This document shows positions 34,223-42,576 of a DNA stretch of 64,000 bases, in pieces (within the stretch, counting starts at the first letter, position 1; each line of letters starts with the position of its first letter). The notes beneath the pieces are model-generated. The model worked only from the letters and a program-made list of their open reading frames with translations, did not search any database and was not told the DNA's origin. The position numbers and the translations under genes are program-made. The stretch comes from Aeromonas rivuli (GTDB lineage Bacteria > Pseudomonadota > Gammaproteobacteria > Enterobacterales > Aeromonadaceae): NCBI RefSeq assembly GCF_000820045.1, contig NZ_CDBJ01000043.1, forward strand, positions 161,320-225,319. Direction: 5' to 3'.

Positions 34223-34246
34223 AAGGGCGGCCCCGGGCCGCCCTTG
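34223..34246. terminator. GC-rich hairpin between chemoreceptor and MFS gene
   Basis: CAAGGGCGGCCC / GGGCCGCCCTTG with no U-run; probably bidirectional and mRNA-stabilising. Confidence 0.6.
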
Positions 34247-34302
34247 TCGTTCTCCACTCGCAAGTATCACCCTGCTCCGTTCGACTCTTTCTGCCAGCCC
34301 GC

Positions 34303-35703
34303 TCAGGCCGCGTCGGAACGTTTCCCCTCCCGCTCATCCCTGAGCTGAGCGAAGATCATCGCCGCCAGCATCGACATCAAACCGATGCAGAGGTAGGTGA
34401 GGTGAAAACCATGCAACCACTGTTCACTGTGCGCCGCCGCAAACAGACCCAGCAGGCTGGCGGCGATGGCGACCCCCAGGCTCATGGAGAGCTGCATTAC
34501 CACGGAGAGCAGGCCGTTGCCGCTGCTGGCGTGCTCGGCACTCAGATCTTGCAGCGTGAGAGTATTCATGGCGGAGAACTGCAAGGAGTTGACGGCGCCG
34601 AATACCCCCAGCCAGGTGAGCAGTGCCCAGTAGGGCAAGTCATTGTCAATGAGGGAGAAGCTGGCGATCAGGGCACCCAGCAGCAGGGTATTGCCCACCA
34701 GAATTCGGCGATAACCGATGCGCGGGATCAACGTGTTGACCAGGGTCTTGGTCAACATGGCGCCGATGACCGTCGGGATCATGGTCATACCGGCCGCGCT
34801 CGGTGAAAAGCCCAGGCCCAGCTGGAGAAACAGGGGGGTGAGGAAGGGCATGGCGCCACTGCCGAGCCGGGCAAAGAGGTTGCCCCAGACGCCGATGGCA
34901 AAGGTCTTGGTCTGAAACAGCGCCAGGCTGAACAGGGGCCGCTCGGCATTGGCGGCATAGAGCCAGTAGCTCGCCATGGCGGCCAGGCCGGTGATGAGCA
35001 GCAACAGAGACCAGCCGGTGGAGAGGCTGTGCTCCCCCAGCCCCTGCAGACCCACCGAGACCAGCACCATGCCGGCACTGAACATCACGAAACCACGCCA
35101 GTCGAATCTGGGGGTCTCGCGCCGCATCTCCGGCATGTAGTGCCAGCTGGCGATAAAGCCGAGCAACCCCACCGGCAGATTGATGAGGAAGACCCAGTGC
35201 CAACTCGCGACCTCCACCAGCCAGCCCCCCAGTGCGGGCCCTATCAATGGGCCGACCAGGCCTGGGATGGTCACGAACGACATCACCTTGAGCAGCTCTC
35301 GCTTGCTGAAGGCACGCAGCACGGCGAGACGCCCCACCGGCATCAACAGGGCACCGCCCACCCCTTGCAAGACCCGGGCGGCCACCAGCATGGCGAGAGT
35401 GTTGGACATGGCGCAGGCCAGCGACCCTAAACTGAACAGGGCGATGGCCCACAGATAGACACGGCGGGTGCCAAATCTGTCCGCCAGCCAGCCGGAAGCC
35501 GGGATCAAGAGCGCCACCGTCAACATGTAGGCGATGACCACCGACTGCATCTGCAGCGGGCTCTCGCCCAAGGTCGCGGCCATGCTCGGCAGCGCGGTGT
35601 TGAGGATGGTGCCATCCAGGGTCTGCATGAAGAAGCCGACCGCAGTCAGCCAGGGCAACCACTTGAGCTGGGCCGCCGAGAGTTCCGGGTGTGGCTGCGT
35701 CAT
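34303..35703 (-). CDS. MFS efflux pump, MdtD-like (DHA2)
   Basis: 466 residues, 14 predicted helices, close in length to E. coli MdtD (471). The N-terminal motif D1 (FFMQTLDGTILNTALPSMA) and motif A GWLADRFGTRRVYL match DHA2 drug:H+ antiporters, and the motif C-like segment PGLVGPLIGPALGGWLVE marks efflux members. No baeSR or mdtABC genes are near, unlike in E. coli, so its physiological substrate is open. Start ATG 35703 after GGGAGAT. Confidence 0.85.
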   Translation of the reverse strand: MTQPHPELSAAQLKWLPWLTAVGFFMQTLDGTILNTALPSMAATLGESPLQMQSVVIAYMLTVALLIPASGWLADRFGTRRVYLWAIALFSLGSLACAMSNTLAMLVAARVLQGVGGALLMPVGRLAVLRAFSKRELLKVMSFVTIPGLVGPLIGPALGGWLVEVASWHWVFLINLPVGLLGFIASWHYMPEMRRETPRFDWRGFVMFSAGMVLVSVGLQGLGEHSLSTGWSLLLLITGLAAMASYWLYAANAERPLFSLALFQTKTFAIGVWGNLFARLGSGAMPFLTPLFLQLGLGFSPSAAGMTMIPTVIGAMLTKTLVNTLIPRIGYRRILVGNTLLLGALIASFSLIDNDLPYWALLTWLGVFGAVNSLQFSAMNTLTLQDLSAEHASSGNGLLSVVMQLSMSLGVAIAASLLGLFAAAHSEQWLHGFHLTYLCIGLMSMLAAMIFAQLRDEREGKRSDAA

Positions 35704-35748
35704 TGAGATCTCCCTCAGGGGTTAGCGCCAGGGAACAGGTCCCACATC

Positions 35749-35865
35749 CTATCCGGTCTTGTCAGAGCAACAACCGCGACAAGGCGGCGTGCTGACAGGC
35801 TGATAGAACAGCCCTTGCTGTTTGGGCAGCGCCAGCCAGTCTCGCAGGATCTCACCCACTTGCAC
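35749..35865 (-). CDS. Possible micro-ORF with CxxCC motif
   Basis: 38 codons from GTG 35865, GAGG 8 nt upstream, to TAG. The product (starting MQVGEILRDWLALPKQQG) ends PPCRGCCSDKTG, a Cys-x-x-Cys-Cys tail that could bind metal. It is 135 nt downstream of the GTPase gene on the same strand. It could equally be the end of a decayed gene, since the frame stays open a further 14 codons upstream. No family recognised. The rest of 35704-36000 holds nothing else. Confidence 0.35.
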   Translation of the reverse strand: MQVGEILRDWLALPKQQGLFYQPVSTPPCRGCCSDKTG

Positions 35866-36000
35866 AAGCCCCGCCTCGGCGCAGAACCGGCGTCCGGTGC
35901 ATCATGGCACAGACCCGGGTGCCGCAAGCGCAGCATCGGGCTAATCAATCCAAATGACGCTCATGACATGGGTCGGATTGGCCGACCCACACAGCACCAC

Positions 36001-37140
36001 TCAGGCGTCGGGGGTACCCAGCATGGCCCTGAGCTGGGCTGCCAGATCTGGCTCCTGGGCCTTGAGGGTCGCCAGAAACAGCGCCTCTATCCCGGCGCGC
36101 TCTGCGCGCTTGACGATGAAGACCAGCCGGGACTGGGCCCGCCCTTCCGGCCAGTCGAGCAGCGTCTGCAGCGGATAGAGCTGACCGTGCACACCGTGGA
36201 TCACCACGGGCTGACTCTCCCCTTCCAGTTGCAGTATGCCCTTGAGCCGCAGCAGGGCATCCCCGTGGGTGAGCTGCACCGCTTCGATGGCGGCCAATAA
36301 CCGGGCCGGTTTGAGGGGCTCACCGATCCGCAGGGAGAAGCTCTCTATGTTGCCATGTTCGAAATGGGTGGGCGCGGCCGTGCCCACCTTGGCGGCGAAC
36401 GGCTGCATCTTGGGTTGCATTATCTGCTGCATTGGGGAAGCCAGCCCCTGCCTGGGCGCCTCGGTGCGCAGCCAGGCGAGCAGACGGCGCACATCCCGCC
36501 CCGCCCCTTCGTTGTAAGCGCCGAGCTTCTCCAGCACCGCTGGCGAGAGCTCGCCGTTGCTGACCCGCTCGATGGGGGCCGCCGGGTTGAGGGTTGCCAG
36601 CTGGCTTTCCACCCGCACCAGCGTCTCCACATCCACCAGATCGCCCTTGCTGATCACCAACAAGTCCGCCAGCGCCACCTGCTTGACCGCCTCGTACTGG
36701 CTCGCCAGCTGCTGCTCGATGTGGCCGGCATCCACCACAGTCACAGTGCCATCGAAGCGGTAGCGCTGGGCGATGAAGCCCTCTTCCCGCAGGGTGAACA
36801 GCACGGGAGCGGGATCCGCCAGACCCGTGGTCTCGATGATGAGTCGCTTGAAGGGTTTGATCTTCTTCTGGATGGCCTTCATGAACAGCCCCTGCAGCGC
36901 CTCCACCAACGAGCCCTGCACCGAGCAGCAGATGCAGCCCGAATCGAGCAGTACCACCTGCTCGTCTATCTGCTGCACCAGATGATGATCCAGCCCGATG
37001 GAGCCGAACTCGTTGATGAGCACGGCGCACTCGCCAAGTTCAGGCTGCTTGACCCAGTGGTTGAGCAAGGTGGTCTTGCCGCTGCCGAGAAAGCCGGTCA
37101 GCAGGGTCACGGGAATGCGGGTATCCTGGTTGTCAGTCAT
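36001..37140 (-). CDS. COG0523/CobW-type GTPase (metallochaperone)
   Basis: 379 residues. Walker A GFLGSGKTTLLNH (about 14-26), the family metal-binding CxCC motif in DSGCICCSVQGS (about 66-77), Walker B-like IIETTGLADPAPV and the base-recognition motif as SKGDLVD (SKxD in place of NKxD). The C-terminal CobW_C domain ends the chain. Such GTPases deliver Zn2+, Co2+ or Fe to partner enzymes. Its start overlaps the 3' end of the flavin oxidase gene by 8 bp, so that enzyme, or one under its control, may be the client. No Zur box recognised. Confidence 0.9.
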   Translation of the reverse strand: MTDNQDTRIPVTLLTGFLGSGKTTLLNHWVKQPELGECAVLINEFGSIGLDHHLVQQIDEQVVLLDSGCICCSVQGSLVEALQGLFMKAIQKKIKPFKRLIIETTGLADPAPVLFTLREEGFIAQRYRFDGTVTVVDAGHIEQQLASQYEAVKQVALADLLVISKGDLVDVETLVRVESQLATLNPAAPIERVSNGELSPAVLEKLGAYNEGAGRDVRRLLAWLRTEAPRQGLASPMQQIMQPKMQPFAAKVGTAAPTHFEHGNIESFSLRIGEPLKPARLLAAIEAVQLTHGDALLRLKGILQLEGESQPVVIHGVHGQLYPLQTLLDWPEGRAQSRLVFIVKRAERAGIEALFLATLKAQEPDLAAQLRAMLGTPDA

Positions 37141-38554
37141 GGCTCTCTCCTGCCATCGGGGCGGCCGGGGCAAACAGCTGGCCCAGCCAACGGTTTTCGA
37201 AGCGGCTCTGGGGATCCAGCTCGGCCTTGAGCGCCATGAAGTCGTGCCAGCGTGGCAACAGGGCCGGGAAGTCGTAGAGATCCATCGCCAGGTGCTTGCC
37301 AAAATGCGGAATGCCACCGAGCGGCACCAGCAGCTGTTGCAGCTCGCGCATCTGCTCCATGGAGCCATTGACGAAGGTACCATCCGCCGCCAGGTAGACC
37401 AGGAAGCCTATCCAGCAGACGTCCTGCTGATAGGCGCCGCTGAGCCAGGCCTCGGAAGGTCCGGTGCAGCGCAGGATGAAGGGGTAGTGCAGCACGCCGG
37501 GGTTCGCCTCCTGCCACGCCTGCAAGATCTCTAGCGCCTCGTTCATGCGGTGCAAGGGCACCGCTACCTCACAGTTGATCTGCGGCGCCGGTATCCCCTT
37601 GCAGAGGATCTGATAGACGTTGCCCACTAAGTCAGAGGCATCCTTGAAGCGGCGCACCGTCTCGAAATGTTCCCCCGCCAGGGCCTCATCCTTGGTGTCC
37701 TTGGCCATCTTCTGCAAGGTGGCGTCTATGGTGGCGTTCATCCGGGCGTCTATGTCCCCCTCCAGCAGCAGCGGCTCGCTGCCCCCTGCCCGGTAGCGGG
37801 CTACTTCCTCATCGCTGGCGGGGTCCACCAGCCAGATGTGGCTCTCCCCCGTCCAGGCGAACCACCAGCTCTTCACGAAGCCATGTTCGCGATTGAGCCG
37901 CTCGTTATGGGCCAGCAGGAAAGGATAATCGGTGGTGAACTTGGTGCAGCGCATGATGCGGTTCGGCACCGTCCTGAGGGTGACTGCCAGCAAGATACCG
38001 AGCAGTCCCAGTCCCATCACGAAGGCACCGAACTGGGGATGCGCGCGGTCAATGTCGCGGATCTCCCCATCGGCCAGCATGATGCGCAGCGCCAGTACGG
38101 CATCCCCCAGGGTGGATTGGTGCAGCCCCTGACCATGGGTGCCTGTGCTGAGTGCACCGCCCAGAGTCTGAATGCCGATCACCCCGGGGGAGGCTGGCAA
38201 CATGCGATCCATGGCGATGAGCTCGCCATAGATGGTATCGAGCGGCGTCGCCGCGTGGTAAGTCACGCTGTCTGCCGTCACCCCGAGCTGGCCGGTCAGC
38301 TTGCAGAGATCCACCAGCAGCGCCTGGCTGCCTTCGGCATAGACGCTGTGAATGGGTTCGAAGGAGAGGCCGGAGCCAAGCAACCGGATCTTGCGGCCAG
38401 GCTGTTCGCGCAGCAGACGCTGCAGCTCCTCATGACTGCCGGGACGCCAGACCTGATCCAGGGCGCCGAGGGGGTTGGTTCTGGACCAGTTGAACAGCAC
38501 CTCCCGATCCGCGATCGCCTTGATGCTATGAAATGCCTGGAACCTGACCGTCAT
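37133..38554 (-). CDS. FAD-linked oxidase, D-arabinono-1,4-lactone oxidase family
   Basis: 473 residues. Start at 38554 (MTVRFQAF), where GAGG lies 6 nt upstream. The N-terminal FAD-binding PCMH domain (about 25-190) has the LLGSGLSFEPIHS loop and GALSTGTHGQG; the C-terminal ALO domain ends with the family HxGKH-type motif as IPHFGKHLAMDLYDF. In many relatives the loop reads GSGHS and its His binds FAD covalently; here the position is Leu, so the flavin is probably non-covalent. Sugar lactones or polyols are usual substrates. Translationally coupled to the GTPase gene. Confidence 0.85.
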   Translation of the reverse strand: MTVRFQAFHSIKAIADREVLFNWSRTNPLGALDQVWRPGSHEELQRLLREQPGRKIRLLGSGLSFEPIHSVYAEGSQALLVDLCKLTGQLGVTADSVTYHAATPLDTIYGELIAMDRMLPASPGVIGIQTLGGALSTGTHGQGLHQSTLGDAVLALRIMLADGEIRDIDRAHPQFGAFVMGLGLLGILLAVTLRTVPNRIMRCTKFTTDYPFLLAHNERLNREHGFVKSWWFAWTGESHIWLVDPASDEEVARYRAGGSEPLLLEGDIDARMNATIDATLQKMAKDTKDEALAGEHFETVRRFKDASDLVGNVYQILCKGIPAPQINCEVAVPLHRMNEALEILQAWQEANPGVLHYPFILRCTGPSEAWLSGAYQQDVCWIGFLVYLAADGTFVNGSMEQMRELQQLLVPLGGIPHFGKHLAMDLYDFPALLPRWHDFMALKAELDPQSRFENRWLGQLFAPAAPMAGESHD

Positions 38555-38670
38555 ACCGCGCCTCATCTGACTTCAAAATGAGCCTGGATTCTACCGAAAA
38601 GCGAGCGCCAAGGCATGAAAAACAAGCCCCTACAGTCGAGGGTGGATAAGGAGAGCCGCTCTTCTTCCCC

Positions 38671-39288
38671 TCAGCGTGATTGCTGGGTCAATGCCAGCAG
38701 CATGCCGAATCCCACCAGCAGACCGCCAAAGATCCGATCGATCCAGTGGCGCACCGCCAGCAGACGAGCCCGCACCGACTCGCTGGAGAAGAAGATCGCC
38801 ACCGCGCTGAACCAGAGAGCATGGGCCAGCACTATGAAGGCGCCGTAGCCGAGCTGAACCGCCAACGGCGTCTGCGGCTGCACCACCTGCATGAAGAGGC
38901 TGACGATGAAGATGGTGGTCTTGGGGTTGAGCGCATTGGTCAGAAACCCGGTACGCAGTGCCCCCAGGCTGGAGAGGGCTGGCTGACTGGCCAGCTCTTC
39001 ACCGGTCGCGGGCTGGGCCCGCAGCATCTTGATGCCGAGGAAGATGAGGTAGGCCGCCCCCGCCAGCTTGATGAGGTTGAACAGCCAGAGGGACTGCTGG
39101 ATCAGCAGGCCCACCCCCAGCAGGGTGTAGCTCACGTGGACGCAGACCCCGGCCGCGATGCCGAGCGCCGTCAGCACGCCGGTGCGACGGGAGAGCAGCA
39201 GGCTGTTGCGCGACACCATGGCGAAATCGGGGCCCGGGCTGATGACGGCAAAGAAGGTAATGGCGACTACGGCTAACAGTTCGGTCAT
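38671..39288 (-). CDS. LysE/RhtB-family exporter
   Basis: 205 residues, six hydrophobic segments; start at 39288 (MTELLAVV). The motif ISPGPDFAMVSRNSL (about 16-30) and the later GFLTNALNPKTTIF (about 112-125) match RhtB/LysE amino acid exporters. Divergent from a LysR-type regulator with a 76-bp gap, which is the typical arrangement of an exporter with its own activator. Confidence 0.9.
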   Translation of the reverse strand: MTELLAVVAITFFAVISPGPDFAMVSRNSLLLSRRTGVLTALGIAAGVCVHVSYTLLGVGLLIQQSLWLFNLIKLAGAAYLIFLGIKMLRAQPATGEELASQPALSSLGALRTGFLTNALNPKTTIFIVSLFMQVVQPQTPLAVQLGYGAFIVLAHALWFSAVAIFFSSESVRARLLAVRHWIDRIFGGLLVGFGMLLALTQQSR

Positions 39289-39364
39289 GAAAATAGTCCT
39301 GATCACATGGAATATCGGCTATTTTATTTGGCAATAACCCCAATGACGAACGATAACTTCTGAC

Positions 39365-40273
39365 ATGAATGGTGAGAAAAATTCACAGAAAAGCCTGTCG
39401 CTGCCCTCCCTGACGGCCCTGCGCTGTTTCGAGGTGGCGGCTCGCACCGAACACTTCGGCCGCGCCGCTGACGAGCTGCACCTCACCCATGGCGCCATCA
39501 GCCGGGCGGTGCGCCTGCTGGAGGAAGACTTGGGAGTCAGGCTGTTCGAGCGGCGCCAGCGCCGGGTCTTCCTGACCGAGGCGGGCGACAAGCTCTATCA
39601 GACGGTCAGGGAGGGGCTGGGCCAGATCCGGGAGACGGCCCAGGCCCTGCGCCAGCAGAGCCGCCCCCAGTCGCTGGTGCTCTCCTGCGAGCCCACCCTG
39701 CTGATGCGCTGGCTGATCCCGCGCTGGCCCGCCTTTCAGGCCCTGCACCCCGAGCTGGACGTGCATCTGATGGCGGGGGGCGGCGCCCTCAGCTTTGGCA
39801 GCGGCATCGATCTCGCCATCCGGCGCAATGACTTCGACTGGCCCGAGGATCTGCACAGCCAGCTGCTGTTCGAGGAGCTGACCGGGCCTGTCTGCCAGCC
39901 GGACAAAGTGGCGCAGTTTTTCGAGCCGCGAGGAGAAAAATCCGCCCTGTGTCCCTCGGCCCCCCGCCTGCATACCAAGACGCGCCCGGATGCCTGGTCA
40001 CGCTGGCAGGAGAATGCAGGGCAACCCCAGAATGACGAGGCGCCGACCCAGACCTTCGAACACTTCTACTTCAGCCTGCAGGCCGCCGTGGCGGGCCTTG
40101 GCGTCGCCATAGGCCCCCATCGGCTGGTGTGTGACGACCTGGAGGCTGGGCTATTGGCGGCCCCGCTCGGCTTCGTCCCGGATGGCACCGGTTACCACCT
40201 GCTCGCCCCCGCCAGACCCGAGCCCGGCAGCGCCCACGAGAAACTGGCGAACTGGTTGCACAGCCTGAGCTGA
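39365..40273 (+). CDS. LysR-family regulator, GcvA-like
   Basis: 302 residues. The N-terminal helix-turn-helix (about 15-75) reads SLTALRCFEVAARTEHFGRAADE and LHLTHGAISRAVRLLEEDLG, the GcvA-type variant of LysR proteins. The effector domain follows with VLSCEPTLLMRWLIPRW and, near the end, VAGLGVAIGPHRLV. It probably controls the divergent LysE exporter. GcvA itself is not implied, as no gcv genes are nearby. Confidence 0.9.
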   Translation: MNGEKNSQKSLSLPSLTALRCFEVAARTEHFGRAADELHLTHGAISRAVRLLEEDLGVRLFERRQRRVFLTEAGDKLYQTVREGLGQIRETAQALRQQSRPQSLVLSCEPTLLMRWLIPRWPAFQALHPELDVHLMAGGGALSFGSGIDLAIRRNDFDWPEDLHSQLLFEELTGPVCQPDKVAQFFEPRGEKSALCPSAPRLHTKTRPDAWSRWQENAGQPQNDEAPTQTFEHFYFSLQAAVAGLGVAIGPHRLVCDDLEAGLLAAPLGFVPDGTGYHLLAPARPEPGSAHEKLANWLHSLS

Positions 40274-40295
40274 GCGCTCACTGCACCTCCCCGCA

Positions 40296-40364
40296 CGGCA
40301 GTGTTGGCCTCGGGCCACCTGAGCCAGCCGTGACCTGGCTCAGGTGGCCCGAAAGGCACTGCCG
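40296..40364. repeat. Long imperfect palindrome
   Basis: CGGCAGTG (40296-40303) pairs with CACTGCCG (40357-40364), and inside it a perfect 17-bp stem joins 40311-40327 with 40335-40351 around CCGTGAC. It begins 22 nt after the LysR gene and has no U-run. It may be a factor-independent hairpin or the remnant end of a mobile element. Confidence 0.75.
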
Positions 40365-40426
40365 CTCTGTTGCGCCGCCAGCAGACGAACCGCAGCTCCA
40401 CACCGAGCCGGTCAGCCCCAGCGCCG

Positions 40427-40456
40427 CTGCGCGACTGCGCGACTGCGCGACTGCGC
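40427..40456. repeat. Short tandem repeat (CTGCGCGA)n
   Basis: Three and three-quarter perfect 8-bp units. It lies just 5' of the SDR gene remnant. Confidence 0.9.
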
Positions 40457-40519
40457 CACGGCGACAAAGTGTCTGACGCTCAGAAAGGGGTTCTGTACTG
40501 TCATCGATTCAGCCCCTGA

Positions 40520-40725
40520 AGGGATGAGAAATTGGCATTGCAGCCAGGCCCGGTCGATACCGACATGAACCCGGCTGACGGGGAATCGGCGGAGCAACCC
40601 AAGGGGATGATGGCGCTGGCCCGCTACGGCAAGGATGACAAAATCGCCAGCTTCGTCGCCGACCTGGCGGGACCTGAAGCAGGCTATGTCAGTGGCGCCA
40701 GATAGATGGCGGCTTCTCCGCCTGA
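40520..40725 (+). pseudogene. 3' remnant of a short-chain dehydrogenase gene
   Basis: From 40520 the frame reads an SDR C-terminus: ALQPGPVDTDMNPADGES, then MALARYGKDDKIASFV and LAGPEAGYVSGA. It stops at TAG 40703 after a frameshift; the continuing SDR end, IDGGFSA then TGA, is in the next frame at 40702-40725. About 6-8 nt appear to have been lost. The 5' two thirds, with the Rossmann core and the YxxxK site, are gone. A dead gene relic. Confidence 0.85.
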
Positions 40726-40747
40726 GCCTCCGTTGGAGGTTACAAAC

Positions 40748-40773
40748 AAAAGCCCCGGCACTCGCCGGGGCTT
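40748..40773 (-). terminator. Terminator of the first EAL gene
   Basis: AAGCCCCGGC / GCCGGGGCTT 10-bp stem, loop ACTC; on the minus strand followed by TTGTTTGT. 40726-40832 holds nothing else. Confidence 0.85.
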
Positions 40774-40832
40774 GCTCATCAGGGGACACCACTGCCGCAC
40801 ACTCGTGATGCGGCTTGCGTGGCAGGTCCGCT

Positions 40833-42416
40833 TCAAGCTGGCTCAGGCTGTTCCTGTTTGACCTCCATCGCTGGCGAGGCCGCCTGCGCCAACTGCTCAT
40901 CGCAAAACTGCCGGACAGGCACGGGGCGGCCAAACAGATAACCCTGCAAGCAGGCTACCTTGCCCTTGAGGTAATCGGCCTGCTGCCGAGTCTCGACCCC
41001 TTCCGCCACCAGAGCCAGGCCGAGTCGGCTGCCCAAGTCGATCACATTGTCGACTATGTGTTCGGAGAGCGACTCGGTGCCGATCCGGCCGATGAAGGAT
41101 TGATCGATCTTGAGGCAATTCACATGAAACTGTTGCAGATAGACCAGGCTGGAGTGGCCGGTGCCAAAATCATCCATCGCCAGTTGCACTCCCAGCGCAT
41201 CGAGCTGCCTGAACAGCTCAAGGGTGTGGGGATCCGCCACCAGCAGCTCCCGTTCGGTCAGCTCGAGTACCAAGACGACCTTGCCCGGCGCGAAGCGGGC
41301 GAGGAACTCACGACACTGATCCAGCAGCACATTGTCACGGCAATGGGCGGCACTGATGTTGAACCCTATATGGAAGTCATCCGGCAAACAGGCCTGCCTG
41401 GCCGCCATCACCGCTCCCACCTCCGTCATGATGAGATGGGTCATGGGCACGATCAGGCCACTGGCCTCTGCTTGAGGGATAAAGAGATCCGGGCGGATCA
41501 GCCCTGCGGTGGGGTGTTGCCAGCGCATCAAGACTTCGGCCCCCACGACCCGCTCGCTATCACTGGCCACCAAAGGCTGCAGGAAGGGGACAAACTCTCT
41601 GGCCTGCAAGGCGCGGGCAAGCTCGTTGGTCGGCGAGCGCGGTCGGCCCAGCAACCACCACATAATGAAGGCAAAACCGACGCAGAAGCTGAACAGCAGT
41701 ATCAACCCGAAACTGCGGTACTGCAGCAGACTCAGCCAGCTGGAGGAAAGATTGTGCCCAGCGCGAATAGTGAGGGGGTAGGTCTCGGAGCTCAGGCTAA
41801 CCTGGGCCAGACCTGTCCAGAACGGCGTCTTGTCAAAGAAATGGCCCTGCTCATCGAGCCAGCGCCCGCCCACATTCAACATGATCTCGAGGGAGGGATC
41901 ACTGAGATGCAGGATGAAGCTCAAGTAATCGCCATCGACCAGGGTGACGACGGCAGCATCGCCCTGCTTGGCCCGCATCGCCAGGAAAGGGTGATCCCTG
42001 CGTGCCGGGCTGGTATTGCCAAGCAACAGACTGCCTTGGCTATACTGTTCGACCCCATAAGGCATCTTGAACGCACCGAAGAAAGAGGTGCAGTAGATCT
42101 TGCCTTGCCGCGCCAGATTGACCGAGCGGACGAAGGGCACCAGGGCAACCTGCTCCCGCAAGGTATCCAGGACCGCCTCACAGGGCTTGCCCAACAGTGG
42201 CAAGGCATTGCGATTGGCCTCCTGTGCATGGCCCAACATGGTCTCCATCAGCATCATGGTCCGGGCTGCCGCGGCATTGGACTGCTGCAGCAGTTCGGTC
42301 TGATAACGGCTATGCAGCGCCAAACTGCCAAGCAGCATGGGCAGCGAGAACATCAGCAAGGTGATCAGCAGGCGCAAGTGGGGGCGAGTCGTATCGAACG
42401 TGGGACTATAAGGCAT
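40833..42416 (-). CDS. CSS-motif EAL phosphodiesterase (c-di-GMP), copy 1
   Basis: 527 residues; start at 42416 (MPYSPTFD), though the frame is open for another 200 codons upstream. Two transmembrane helices (about 14-34 and 243-263) enclose a periplasmic CSS-motif domain with KPCEAVLD and KIYCTSFFG, the cysteine pair that in E. coli PdeC controls activity by disulfide formation. The cytoplasmic EAL domain has GAEVLMRW (Val for Ala in EAL), ELTEREL, DDFGTGHSSL, LKIDQSFI and VAEGVET, all catalytic residues present. It breaks c-di-GMP to pGpG. Paralogue of the adjacent gene. Confidence 0.9.
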   Translation of the reverse strand: MPYSPTFDTTRPHLRLLITLLMFSLPMLLGSLALHSRYQTELLQQSNAAAARTMMLMETMLGHAQEANRNALPLLGKPCEAVLDTLREQVALVPFVRSVNLARQGKIYCTSFFGAFKMPYGVEQYSQGSLLLGNTSPARRDHPFLAMRAKQGDAAVVTLVDGDYLSFILHLSDPSLEIMLNVGGRWLDEQGHFFDKTPFWTGLAQVSLSSETYPLTIRAGHNLSSSWLSLLQYRSFGLILLFSFCVGFAFIMWWLLGRPRSPTNELARALQAREFVPFLQPLVASDSERVVGAEVLMRWQHPTAGLIRPDLFIPQAEASGLIVPMTHLIMTEVGAVMAARQACLPDDFHIGFNISAAHCRDNVLLDQCREFLARFAPGKVVLVLELTERELLVADPHTLELFRQLDALGVQLAMDDFGTGHSSLVYLQQFHVNCLKIDQSFIGRIGTESLSEHIVDNVIDLGSRLGLALVAEGVETRQQADYLKGKVACLQGYLFGRPVPVRQFCDEQLAQAASPAMEVKQEQPEPA

Positions 42417-42576
42417 AACGGATCCAGCCACTAAAGAGGCCGATATTCTAACAGCTGTAACTGAACCCTGACCTAACCGTACAAAAAACACTCTCCCCTC
42501 GAGGGTACTGAGGTCCGGCGTGCGAGAACCTGACACTCGGGCGCTGACTGGGCGCAATCCGCAGCAGGGCCGGGGC

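Noticed and set aside
32553..34337. 594-codon minus-strand frame opposite the HBM chemoreceptor
   Set aside because: Mirror frame of a GC-rich gene; Gly/His/Leu-rich sequence with no domain. Similar mirrors occur at 49872-51782 and 51939-53546.
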